Shown piece by piece: positions 55,816 to 64,000 of a DNA stretch of 64,000 nt. The position numbers and the translations under genes were made by a program. Location: assembly GCF_002950945.1 (NCBI RefSeq), contig NZ_CP012673.1, positions 8,322,501 to 8,386,500 of the forward strand, read 5' to 3'. Position 1 is the first letter of the stretch, and each line of letters opens with the position of its first letter. Under the pieces are notes generated by a model that ran no database searches, had not been told where the DNA came from, and worked only from the letters and a program-made list of their open reading frames with translations. This DNA is from Sorangium cellulosum. Its GTDB lineage: Bacteria; Myxococcota_A; Polyangia; Polyangiales; Polyangiaceae.

Positions 55816-56184
55816 CGGTCACGGCGTTCGTGTGGTGACGGACACGGGCGCGGGCGCAAGGAAGAGCTCAACGCGGGCCCACACGAGCAACACACGACGC
55901 AACGAGGCAACGACGCGACGACGCGCCGGGATGCCCTCGTTTGCCTATTGACTTGGGGCTTCGCTCCGATCAAGACTAGGTGCAGGCGGGACACATGTAC
56001 ACGAAACCTCCAAGGGTGAGGTCAACGTGCTGGCCCATCCTCCTTGTGCGCTCGGAGGCCAGCGTCCTGTCCGCGCCACAACCCGTCTTCTGACGGCCGC
56101 CTGGCCGGTCAGCCTGACGGATCAGGCGGGCATTGACCGGCGGCAGTCACGAGGGAGACCGCACCAGCAGAACCCAGGAACATC
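55816..56184. other. 369-base region upstream of the TenA/PqqC-fold gene
   Basis: No gene. It begins with a partial tandem copy of the DUF2378 gene end (TCGTGTGGTGACGG at 55828-55841) and an ACACGA/ACGACGC-rich low-complexity run (55880-55925). AGGA lies 6 bases before ATG 56185. Confidence 0.5.
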
Positions 56185-56931
56185 ATGCTGTCACCTCGCT
56201 CACAGCGGCATAAGGAAGTTAAGGATAGCCTTAAGGCCACGCCGCACCCGGTCTGGGTCGAGGACATGCTCGAGTCGCTGGCCGACCAGTGGAAGGCAGC
56301 CGTCTACACGCCTCCGGTCGCGCAGACGATGACGGAGGCTATCGACGAGGCGACCTGGGGCCTGCTCCTCCGGGAGTTCTTCTGCGTGGTCGAGGCGTTC
56401 CCGAAGTACATGGGGCTCAGCCTGGCCAAGACGACGTACGGGCAGTCGCCGCGGGATTTCCTCGTCCGGGACTGGCTGATCGGCAACATCCGAGTCGAGG
56501 CGCTGCACGTGCGCTGGTACCTCGACTGGGCGGCGGGGCACGGCATCAGCACCGCGGAGATCACGGGGCACCGGCCGAGCCCGGAGGTGGCCTCGCTGTT
56601 CGAGTGGCTCTGGTCGGTGTCCCACCGCGGCACGCTCGCGGAGGCGGTCGGCGCGGTCAACTACGCGATCGAGGGGGTCACGGGCGAGTGGTCCCGGGTG
56701 GTGCTGCCGGCGTTCACCAAGCTCTACGGCGAGGGGAGCAAGTCGCTGACGTGGCTCGCAGCGCACGCGAACTACGATGACGCGCACCCGCGCGAGGCGC
56801 TCGAGATCGTGAAGCTCGCGACCACGTCCGCGGACGAGATCCGGCGGGTCCATTCGAGCATCTCGCGGTCGCTGGAGCTGTTCGAGCGCGCGTTCAAGGT
56901 TTGCATCGTGAAGGGGCGCAACGGGAGCTAG
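56185..56931 (+). CDS. TenA/PqqC (haem-oxygenase-like fold) protein
   Basis: A 248-residue, all-helical protein with the haem-oxygenase-like fold shared by TenA, PqqC and iron-containing redox enzymes. Visible markers are EATWGLLLREFFCVVEAFPKYMGLSLAK, DWLIGNIRVEALHVRWYLDWAAGHGI (Glu and His of a possible iron site), NYAIEGVTGEWSRVV (second Glu) and LAAHANYDDAHPREALEIV (His/Asp/His), which fits the di-iron HDO group. In that group, Glu/His/Asp ligands from three helices bind two irons. Substrate unknown. AGGA precedes ATG 56185. It lies downstream of the DUF2378 gene on the same strand; a HemQ-like gene is also close, so a haem or redox theme is possible. Confidence 0.78.
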   Translation: MLSPRSQRHKEVKDSLKATPHPVWVEDMLESLADQWKAAVYTPPVAQTMTEAIDEATWGLLLREFFCVVEAFPKYMGLSLAKTTYGQSPRDFLVRDWLIGNIRVEALHVRWYLDWAAGHGISTAEITGHRPSPEVASLFEWLWSVSHRGTLAEAVGAVNYAIEGVTGEWSRVVLPAFTKLYGEGSKSLTWLAAHANYDDAHPREALEIVKLATTSADEIRRVHSSISRSLELFERAFKVCIVKGRNGS

Positions 56932-57128
56932 CTCCTGGCGGCTGCTGCGGTGCGGCGGCTGCTGCGGCGCGGCGCGGGAGGGTGTGCCACGCCGGCGAGC
57001 GCGGCCCCCCCCCGCAGGCGCTGACGTTGTGACGAGGCACGACGGTGAGCGCGGACCGCGGTGGCCGCGGGATCGTTGGCGGAGGCGCCGTTGAAGGAGG
57101 CGCCGGGTGGGAAGGGGCGGGCGAGTGG

Positions 57129-57512
57129 CTAGCGGCCGTAGACGGCCTTGCGGACCTTCTTCTTGAGATCGTCTAGAACGAAGGGCTTCGTGATGTAGTG
57201 ACGGGCGCCGGCCTGGATGCCAGCGACGATATCCATCGGATCGGACTTCGCAGTCAGGAAGATGATCGGCACCCGGCGCATCGGCTCGTTCTCGCGCAAG
57301 CGCTTCGTCATGCTCACGCCGTCGAGCTTCGGCATCATGATGTCCACGATCACCAGATCAGGACGAGGCTCCTGCTGAGCGAGCGCAAGGCCGTCGACCC
57401 CGTTCGTCGCGATCACGGTGTCGAACTCGTCGCTGAGAAAACGGGCGATCATCGCCGCCGTGTCCTCCTCGTCCTCCACCACCAGGACCCGTTTTTTTGT
57501 CGCGGTCACCAT
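57129..57512 (-). CDS. single-domain (CheY-like) response regulator
   Basis: A 127-residue receiver without an output domain. The acidic pair is in VVEDEEDTA, the phospho-acceptor Asp in VIVDIMMPKLDGV (about 59), Thr in IIFLTAKSD and Lys in HYITKPFVLDDL. It passes a phosphoryl signal to an unknown partner, and no kinase is adjacent. ATG 57512 is followed by a GTG and gives the standard N-terminus (KKRVLVVEDEE). Its promoter region contains the strong palindrome at 57573-57605. In myxobacteria many such orphans serve motility or development (family knowledge). Confidence 0.93.
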   Translation of the reverse strand: MVTATKKRVLVVEDEEDTAAMIARFLSDEFDTVIATNGVDGLALAQQEPRPDLVIVDIMMPKLDGVSMTKRLRENEPMRRVPIIFLTAKSDPMDIVAGIQAGARHYITKPFVLDDLKKKVRKAVYGR

Positions 57513-57903
57513 CTGCGCCGGGAAGAATAGCGCGAAGCGGACTAGGGCGGCGGGCACAGGGCGCTTTTCCGAGACGTTGGAACCACACTAAATTTATCCA
57601 ACGTCATCATAATCACGGGCGGTCACCGGCTGGGACGAGCCGCGAGAAGACGCCGGACCAACGGACACCAGGGCGCCTGTCACGAGCAGGGCTGTCTCAG
57701 GCACACCGCCCGAGTCCGTGACAGGCAGAGGGCATTGCCCACCTCCCGACCCGCTCCGCCAGAGAAACCCGCCGGAAACTGCCGGGCAGCGCTCGAGAGA
57801 CGCCGGGAATGCGCTCTTGGAACGCCACACACCACGTCGCCGGCGGACGAACGGCGCGACTGCGATCGTCGCTGTGGAAACCAGGCTGTGACGGCGCGGA
57901 AGC
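57513..57903. other. 391-base region upstream of the CheY-like gene
   Basis: No gene. It lies between the CheY-like start and the end of the aroKB gene, both minus strand. It contains the AT-rich palindrome at 57573-57605; the remainder is GC-rich and shows no further structure. Confidence 0.5.
57573..57605. promoter_or_regulatory. perfect 9-bp inverted repeat around an AT-rich core
   Basis: GACGTTGGA (57573-57581) is exactly mirrored by TCCAACGTC (57597-57605), and the 15-base centre contains the palindrome TAAATTTA. It lies 61 bases before the start of the CheY-like gene (minus strand), where an operator overlapping a promoter would be expected. The regulator is unknown. Confidence 0.6.
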
Positions 57904-59520
57904 TCAGGCCGCGGCCGTGGCAACACGCTCGAGCAGCGCGGACAGGCGATCCAGCGGCATCGGCTCCACGAACGTGCTGCCGATGTCGCGAAGCAGGATG
58001 GTGCGGACGGACGAGCCGCGGCGCTTCTTGTCGAGGGACAGGAAACGGAGCGCGGCGGAGACCGGCTCGTCCTCGATCCGGGTGGGGAGGCCGAGCCGGG
58101 CGAGCAGGCCGATCACCCGGTCGGCGGCGGCGCGGTCGGTCGCGCCGAGCGCGCAGCCGACCCGCAGCATCGCCACCATGCCGAGCGAGACCGCCTCGCC
58201 ATGGGCCAGGCGGACGAAGCCACCCTCCGCCTCGAGGGCGTGCCCGAGCGTGTGGCCGAAGTTCAGGAGGGCGCGCTCGCCCGACTCGCGCTCGTCGCGG
58301 GCGACGATGGCCGCCTTCACGGCGACCGAACGGCGGATGACCTCGGTGAGCAGGACGGGATCGCGCGCGAGGACGCGGTACGCCTCGCGCTCGAGCAACA
58401 CGTGCAGGTCCGGGTCGCCGATGCACGCCGACTTCACCACCTCGGCGAGCCCGCTCCGGTAAGCGCGGTCGGTCTCCGTCGCGAGCGCCGCCGGGCTCGC
58501 GACGACCGCGGACGGCTGGTGGAACGTGCCGACGGCGTTCTTCGCAGGGCCGAGATCGACCCCCGTCTTGCCACCCACCGAGGCGTCGACCATCGACAGG
58601 AGCGTGGTCGGCGCCGCGAGCCACCGGACGCCGCGGAGGAGCGTGGACGCGGCGAAGCCGCCGATGTCGGTCACCACCCCGCCGCCGTGCGCGAGCACCA
58701 GCGCGTCACGGTCGGCGCCCGCGTCGATCATCGCCGTGAGCGCCGCCTCGACCGCCGCGAGCCGCTTGTGCTCCTCGCCAGGCCGGAGCACCGTCACCGC
58801 GGCGGCCGGCTTGCCCAACGCGGCGAGCGCCGCGAGCAGCGGCGCACCCCAGAGGCGGCTCACGTTCTCGTCCGTGACGACGAAGACCGACGAGGGGGCG
58901 AGCTCGGCCACGGCGTCGGCCACGGACGCCGGGCCGTCGGACGCGAAGCGCACCGCGTAGCTCTTGTCGCCGAGCGGCACGAACAGCGGGCGATCCGCGT
59001 AAGCCCGGAGCACCCGCGCGGCGACCTCCTCCGGCGGGACGCCGTCCGTCACCACCCGCGCGTGCGCCTGCGCATACACCGCGGCCCGCGCGGACAGGAG
59101 CTCGCGGATCCGCGCCTCGCGATCGGGGGCGCCGTCGAGCAACGGGCGGGCGCCGCGCGTCATCGCCGCGCGCGCGGCGATGGTGCGCGGGGTCGCGCTG
59201 AGCGCGACGACACAGCCGCGCTCGAGCGCCTCGCCGCGGAGCGCAGGGTCGACCAGGGCGCCGCCGCCGAGGGCGATGACACGCGGGCCCGGCGCCGCGA
59301 GCAGACGGCGCAGGATCGCCGCCTCCAGGGCGCGGAAGCCGGCCTCTCCGCGCGAGGCGAAGAGCGACGGGACGCTCTCGCCGGCCTCCTCGACGATGGC
59401 GTCGTCGAGATCGACGAACGGGAGGCCCGCGCGCTGCGCGGCGAGGCGGCCCACGGTGGACTTCCCGGTCCCCATGAAGCCGGTGAGCAGGAGCGGAGGT
59501 GCGTCGGAGAGGAGTTCCAT
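57904..59520 (-). CDS. aroKB: shikimate kinase fused to 3-dehydroquinate synthase
   Basis: A 538-residue bifunctional enzyme of the aromatic amino-acid pathway. Residues about 1-170 are shikimate kinase: Walker A GFMGTGKST (about 14-22), DLDD, GGGALVDP and a lid with RPLLDG. Residues about 175-535 are 3-dehydroquinate synthase (AroB): LRPGEEHK, GGGVVTDIGGFAAST, SVGGKTGVD, ARDERESGERALLNFGHTLGHALE with the zinc ligands Glu/His/His, and DKKRR. Shikimate kinase-AroB fusions occur in several bacterial lineages; gene order kinase first matches them. ATG 59520 lies 5 bases after the aroC stop, so it is last in the operon. Cytoplasmic. Confidence 0.95.
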   Translation of the reverse strand: MELLSDAPPLLLTGFMGTGKSTVGRLAAQRAGLPFVDLDDAIVEEAGESVPSLFASRGEAGFRALEAAILRRLLAAPGPRVIALGGGALVDPALRGEALERGCVVALSATPRTIAARAAMTRGARPLLDGAPDREARIRELLSARAAVYAQAHARVVTDGVPPEEVAARVLRAYADRPLFVPLGDKSYAVRFASDGPASVADAVAELAPSSVFVVTDENVSRLWGAPLLAALAALGKPAAAVTVLRPGEEHKRLAAVEAALTAMIDAGADRDALVLAHGGGVVTDIGGFAASTLLRGVRWLAAPTTLLSMVDASVGGKTGVDLGPAKNAVGTFHQPSAVVASPAALATETDRAYRSGLAEVVKSACIGDPDLHVLLEREAYRVLARDPVLLTEVIRRSVAVKAAIVARDERESGERALLNFGHTLGHALEAEGGFVRLAHGEAVSLGMVAMLRVGCALGATDRAAADRVIGLLARLGLPTRIEDEPVSAALRFLSLDKKRRGSSVRTILLRDIGSTFVEPMPLDRLSALLERVATAAA

Positions 59521-59525
59521 GATCG

Positions 59526-60707
59526 TCAGTAAGAGCGGACCTGCTGGAGGTACCCGTCGATGTTGCGCGCGATCTCGGAGAGGCTGTCGCCGCCGAACTT
59601 CTCGAGCAGGGCGCCGGCGAGCGTGATCGACACCATCGCCTCCCCGACCACCGAGGCGGCGGCGACGGCGCAGACGTCGCTCCGCTCGAAGGCGGCGTCG
59701 AACTGCTCCTTGGTCCTCACGTCGACCGAGGGGAGCGCGCGCTTCAGCGTGGCGATGGGCTTCATGGCGGCTCGGCAGACGAGCGGCATGCCGTTCGTGA
59801 TGCCCCCCTCGAGGCCGCCGGCGCGGTTCGACGGACGGGTGAACGTGTGGGCGCCCTCGTCGTACCCGATCGGGTCGTGCACCGAGGAGCCCGGGATGCG
59901 CGCGGCCTCGAAGCCGATGCCGATCTCGACGCCCTTGATCGCCTGGATGCTCATCAGCGCCTGCGCGAGCCGGCCGTCGAGCTTGCGATCCCACTGCACG
60001 TGGCTGCCGAGCCCGGGCGGCAGGCCCGTGGCGATCACCTCGAAGACGCCGCCGAGCGTGTCGCCCCGGTGCGCGGCCTCGCGGATCGCGTCGCGCATGG
60101 CCTGCGCGGCCTCGGCGTCGGCGCACGCGAGGTCCGAGGCGCGGGCGCGCTCGCGGAGCTCGGAGAGCGGCAGGCCGCCGCCCGACGCGGCGGAGACCTG
60201 CGCCGCGACCGGGCCGATGGAGAGGACGTGGGCGAAGACCTCGACGCCGACCGACCTGAGGAGCTTGCGGCAGACGGCGCCCACGGCGACCCGCGCCGCG
60301 GTCTCGCGCGCGCTCGCGCGCTCGAGCACGTCGCGCAGGTCCCGCCGGCCGTACTTCAGGCCGCCGGCGAGGTCCGCGTGGCCCGGGCGCGGGCGGGTCA
60401 GCGCCTCGGGCGGCTCGGGGAACGGCTCGGGGCCCATCCGCCCGGCCCAGCTCGCGTGATCGCGGTTCTCGATCACCATGGCGATGGGGCCGCCGAGCGT
60501 CTCGCCGCCGCGCACGCCGGCGACGAGGCGGACGCGATCGGTCTCGATCTTCATCCGCCCGCCGCGCCCGTAGCCGCGCTGGCGCCGCGCCAGATCCTCG
60601 TCGACGTCCTCCGCGAGGAGCGGCATGCCCGCCGGAATGCCCTCGAGGGTCGCCACGAGCTCCGGGCCGTGCGACTCGCCGGCCGAAAGCCACCTGAGCT
60701 GCGTCAT
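59526..60707 (-). CDS. aroC: chorismate synthase
   Basis: A 393-residue FMN-dependent enzyme that makes chorismate from EPSP. The family signatures are present: GESHGPELVATLEGIPAGMPL near the N-terminus, RRQRGYGRGGRMKIE, then ARETAARVAVGAV and a C-terminal RAGGLEGGITNGMPLVCRAAMKPIATL. The length fits AroC (about 360-400). ATG 60707 is chosen from the domain start MTQLRWLSAGESHG. The gap to the murI stop is 52 bases, and the aroKB start follows 5 bases after. Together with aroKB it supplies two adjacent parts of the shikimate pathway. Confidence 0.96.
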   Translation of the reverse strand: MTQLRWLSAGESHGPELVATLEGIPAGMPLLAEDVDEDLARRQRGYGRGGRMKIETDRVRLVAGVRGGETLGGPIAMVIENRDHASWAGRMGPEPFPEPPEALTRPRPGHADLAGGLKYGRRDLRDVLERASARETAARVAVGAVCRKLLRSVGVEVFAHVLSIGPVAAQVSAASGGGLPLSELRERARASDLACADAEAAQAMRDAIREAAHRGDTLGGVFEVIATGLPPGLGSHVQWDRKLDGRLAQALMSIQAIKGVEIGIGFEAARIPGSSVHDPIGYDEGAHTFTRPSNRAGGLEGGITNGMPLVCRAAMKPIATLKRALPSVDVRTKEQFDAAFERSDVCAVAAASVVGEAMVSITLAGALLEKFGGDSLSEIARNIDGYLQQVRSY

Positions 60708-60759
60708 CGTGTGGAAAACCTCCGCTGCGCCCGGATGCCCGGGCCGAACTCGTTGCCTC

Positions 60760-61791
60760 TCACAGGTCGATCTGCTCGACGTCGATACCACGGGGAGGCG
60801 CCTGGCCGCCGTCCGTTCCAACGTCGGCCGGGGATCGGCTCCCGCCGTCCGTTCCGACATGGGTCGGGGATCGGCTCCCGCCGTCCGTTTCGACGTGGGT
60901 CGGGGATCGGCTCCCGCCGTCCGTTTCGACGTGGGTCGGGGATCGGCTCCCGCCGTCCGTTTCGACGTGGGTCGGGGATCGGCTCCCGCCGTCCCCTCCG
61001 ACCGCCTCGCCCAGGAACCGGGACGCCACCGCCGCGAAGCTCTTCGGGAGATCGGTGACGAGCAGCGCGAGGCTGCCCGCCCCGACGCGGGACGTCGCGA
61101 GCCCGCGCTCGGCCAGGAACGACGCGACGTCCTCCGCCGTGGCCGAGGCGCTGTCCACGATCGGGATCGGCCCGCCCGCGAGCGCCGCGGCCTCGGCCTC
61201 GATCGGGGCGCGAAGGAGCGGGAAATGCGTGCAGCCGAGCACGACCGAGCGGGCGCCGGCGCCGATCAGCGGCTCGAGGTACCGCCGCGCGACGAGCCGC
61301 GGGACCTCGCCGTCGAGCCAGCCCTCCTCCGCCAGCGAGACGAGCAGCGGGGCCGCCTGGCCGGCGACCTCGGTGCGCGTGCTCAGCGACGCCACCGCGC
61401 GCGGATAGGCGCCGGACGCGATCGTCCCCGCCGTGCCGAGCACGCCGATCGTCGCGCCGCGCGACGCGGCGACCGCGGCGCGCGCGCCGGGCAGGATCAC
61501 CCCGAGGACGGGCAGATCGAGCTCGACCCGGAGCATGTCGATCGCGACCGCGCTCACCGTGTTGCACGCGACGACGATCGCCTTCACGCCGCGGCCGATC
61601 AGCACACGCGCGCAGCCGAGCGCGTACCGGACCACCGTCTCGGGGGAGCGGGTGCCGTACGGGACCCGCGCCGTGTCGCCGAGATAGACGATGTCCTCGG
61701 CCGGGCAGCGCCGGCGCAGCGCGCGCACCACCGTCAGCCCGCCGAGGCCCGAGTCGAACACGCCGAGCGGCGCGTCGGCGTGGGACGTCAC
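60760..61791 (-). CDS. murI: glutamate racemase with 12-residue repeat tail
   Basis: A 343-residue racemase that makes D-glutamate for peptidoglycan. Both catalytic cysteines are present: VVACNTVSAVA (about 74) and VLGCTHFPLL (about 184), along with FDSGLGGLTVV and YLGDTARVPYG at the N-terminus. The family core ends near residue 265. The remaining 78 residues are an extension in which a dodecapeptide (DGGSRSPTHVET) is repeated five times, ending GIDVEQIDL. The tail is encoded by 36-bp DNA repeats and is probably disordered. The start ATG 61791 overlaps the hom stop by 4 bases. The tail is not found in typical MurI. Confidence 0.95.
   Translation of the reverse strand: MTSHADAPLGVFDSGLGGLTVVRALRRRCPAEDIVYLGDTARVPYGTRSPETVVRYALGCARVLIGRGVKAIVVACNTVSAVAIDMLRVELDLPVLGVILPGARAAVAASRGATIGVLGTAGTIASGAYPRAVASLSTRTEVAGQAAPLLVSLAEEGWLDGEVPRLVARRYLEPLIGAGARSVVLGCTHFPLLRAPIEAEAAALAGGPIPIVDSASATAEDVASFLAERGLATSRVGAGSLALLVTDLPKSFAAVASRFLGEAVGGDGGSRSPTHVETDGGSRSPTHVETDGGSRSPTHVETDGGSRSPTHVGTDGGSRSPADVGTDGGQAPPRGIDVEQIDL
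60808..60987. repeat. five 36-bp tandem repeats encoding the MurI tail
   Basis: Five units beginning gccgtccgtttcgacgtggg run head to tail (60808-60843, 60844-60879, 60880-60915, 60916-60951, 60952-60987). Units three to five are identical; units one and two carry a few substitutions. The coding frame is kept. The identity suggests recent amplification or gene conversion. Confidence 0.95.
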
Positions 61792-63176
61792 GTCCCCTCG
61801 ATGCGGAAGAGGCGCACCGGCTCGCGCAGGAAATGCTCGCGCGCGATCGCGTCGAGCGCGCTCCGCACGAGCCCCTCCCGCGCGTCGTGCGTGATGAGCA
61901 CCACGTCGACCGCGGCGTCGCCGGCCGCGCCCGCCTGGGTGGGGCCCTGCTGCACGATCTGCTCGATGCTGACGCCCGCGTCGCCGAGCGCGCCGGCGAG
62001 GCGGCCCATGACGCCGGGGCGATCCTCGACCGCGAAGCGCAGGTAATAGCGGGAGACGATCTCGGCGAGCGGGCGGACCGGCCGCGGCTTGATCGACATG
62101 CCGCGGCCCTGCATGCCCGCGACGCCCGACGCGATCGAGCGCGCGACGTCGAGGATGTCGGAGACGACGCTGACCGCCGTCGGCAGGTCGCCGGCGCCGC
62201 GGCCGTAGACGAGCGACGGGCCGACGGCGCGCCCCTCGAGCAGCACGGCGTTGAGCACGCCGGAGACGTTGGCGAGCACGCTCTGCTTCGGGATCAGCGT
62301 CGGGTGCACGCGCAGCTCGAGCGATGAGCCGAGATCGCGGCCGATCGCGAGGTGCTTGATGGTGTAGCCGAAGCGATCGGCGTAGCGGTGGTCGGCCTCC
62401 TCGATGCTGCGGATGCCGGAGGTGTGCACGTCGTCGCTGTCGACCTGCGCGCCGAAGGCGAGCATCGCGAGCACGATCAGCTTGTGCGCGGCGTCGTGGC
62501 CGTCGACGTCGAGCGTCGGGTCGGCCTCGGCGTAGCCGAGCGCCTGCGCCTCGCGCAGCGCGGCGTCGAACGACGCGCCCGTGTCGCGCATCTGGGTGAG
62601 GATGTAGTTGCAGGTGCCGTTCAGGATCGCCGTGACGCGCTCGACCCAGTCGCTCGCGAACGCGTCCCGGAGCGTCCGGATGATGGGGATGCCGCCGCCG
62701 ACCGCCCCCTCGAACGCGAGGTCGACCTGGCGCGCCCCGGCCCGCGCGAGGAGCGCGGGGCCGTGGGCGGCGAGGAGGAACTTGTTCGCGGTGACGACGC
62801 CCTTGCCGCGGTCGATGGCGCGCTCGATCAGCGCGCGCGCGGGGGTGTCGCCGCCCATCACCTCGACCACGAGATCGATCGCGGGGTCGTCGACCACCTC
62901 CTCCGGACGCGTGGTGAGCAGGGTGCGATCCAGGGCCGAGACGCGCTCCTTCTCGAGGTCGCGCACGACCACGCGCTTGACGACGAGCGGCACGCCGGCG
63001 CGCTCGGCCAAGTAGCCGGCGTTCTCGGCGAGGAGGCGGAGGACACCGCCGCCGACCGTCCCGCAGCCGAGGAGGCCGATCTGGATGGGGGCACCGCCGC
63101 GGAGGCGCCTGCGATCGCTGGCGGCGTGGGGTTCAGGGTTCAAGTTCAAGGGCGAACCGCCTTCCGTCTTCTGCAT
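61788..63176 (-). CDS. hom: homoserine dehydrogenase
   Basis: A 462-residue NAD(P)-dependent enzyme of the aspartate pathway, leading to threonine and methionine. The Rossmann motif is GLLGCGTVGGGV (about 33-44), followed by GGDTPA, VVTANKFLLAAHG with the key Lys, the catalytic region EGAVGGGIPIIRTLRDAFASD and NGTCNYIL, and GYAEADPTLDVDGHDAAHKL. The C-terminal ACT domain (about 375-450) starts YYLRFAVEDRPGVMGRLAGAL and is the usual threonine-feedback site. A 30-residue leader precedes the domain. It heads the minus-strand operon hom-murI-aroC-aroKB; no ribosome site is clear before ATG 63176. Confidence 0.96.
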   Translation of the reverse strand: MQKTEGGSPLNLNPEPHAASDRRRLRGGAPIQIGLLGCGTVGGGVLRLLAENAGYLAERAGVPLVVKRVVVRDLEKERVSALDRTLLTTRPEEVVDDPAIDLVVEVMGGDTPARALIERAIDRGKGVVTANKFLLAAHGPALLARAGARQVDLAFEGAVGGGIPIIRTLRDAFASDWVERVTAILNGTCNYILTQMRDTGASFDAALREAQALGYAEADPTLDVDGHDAAHKLIVLAMLAFGAQVDSDDVHTSGIRSIEEADHRYADRFGYTIKHLAIGRDLGSSLELRVHPTLIPKQSVLANVSGVLNAVLLEGRAVGPSLVYGRGAGDLPTAVSVVSDILDVARSIASGVAGMQGRGMSIKPRPVRPLAEIVSRYYLRFAVEDRPGVMGRLAGALGDAGVSIEQIVQQGPTQAGAAGDAAVDVVLITHDAREGLVRSALDAIAREHFLREPVRLFRIEGT

Positions 63177-63232
63177 GCGCGCGGAGCTTAGCGCTTCTCG
63201 CGCCGCGTGGTGACGCCTATGCTTCGCGGGCG

Positions 63233-64000
<768 letters not shown>

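Overview
The window looks like chromosome from a large-genome, high-GC soil myxobacterium, most likely a Polyangiaceae/Sorangium relative. The grounds are very high GC, long antisense open frames caused by GC-rich third codon positions, lipoproteins with Gly/Ala-rich linkers after the lipobox, a DUF2378 (myxobacteria-restricted) protein, a fibro-slime domain lipoprotein, a MYXO-CTERM-like tail, a kinase/AAA/TPR giant and the DUF1592/DUF1552 pair. This assignment is inference from gene content; no rRNA or tRNA is present to confirm it.

Layout. 0-9 kb: surface and secreted hydrolases (alpha/beta hydrolase, class C beta-lactamase-like lipoprotein, M14 peptidase, fibro-slime lipoprotein), an FMN reductase, and a divergent pair of a twin-GYF_2 protein and an OmpA-like membrane protein. 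9-13.3 kb: a VOC protein, an SDR oxidoreductase and an ssuACB-type sulfonate/taurine importer. 13.3-21.7 kb: a GH26-like glycosidase, zinc-ribbon and hypothetical proteins, a beta-helix surface protein and the DUF1592/DUF1552 pair. 21.7-28.6 kb: a tolC-macA-macB(ATPase)-macB(permease) export operon divergent from a CpxR/CpxA-like two-component system, with a GTAAG-N5-GTAAA box between them. 28.8-41.7 kb: a CotH/lectin lipoprotein, a Spo0M homologue, DUF2252 and APH-like kinase-fold proteins, ppnP, several zinc-ribbon proteins, a membrane protein built of GQ decapeptide repeats, and a class 3 lipase with a Cys-rich lipoprotein. 42-47.4 kb: a 1293-residue Ser/Thr kinase-ATPase-TPR protein divergent from an apparent pseudokinase. 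48-54 kb: a CgeB-like glycosyltransferase, then rlmN, a biotin carboxylase and a phosphohexomutase in one direction. 54-57.5 kb: a HemQ-like protein, a DUF2378 protein, a TenA/PqqC-fold protein and a CheY-like regulator. 57.9-63.2 kb: a tight housekeeping operon hom-murI-aroC-aroKB. The right edge cuts a type VI secretion sheath gene (tssB, probably fused to tssC).

There are no rRNA genes, recognisable tRNAs, insertion sequences, prophage or CRISPR arrays. Non-coding interest lies in short tandem repeats with a 36-bp period (three places, one of them translated as the tail of MurI), long inverted repeats between genes, and several exact palindromes upstream of regulatory genes. The best candidates for something undescribed are the GQ-repeat membrane protein paired with a four-zinc-ribbon membrane protein (35.3-37.1 kb), the kinase/pseudokinase pair (42-47 kb) and the CpxRA-like export module with its Met-rich adaptor tail.
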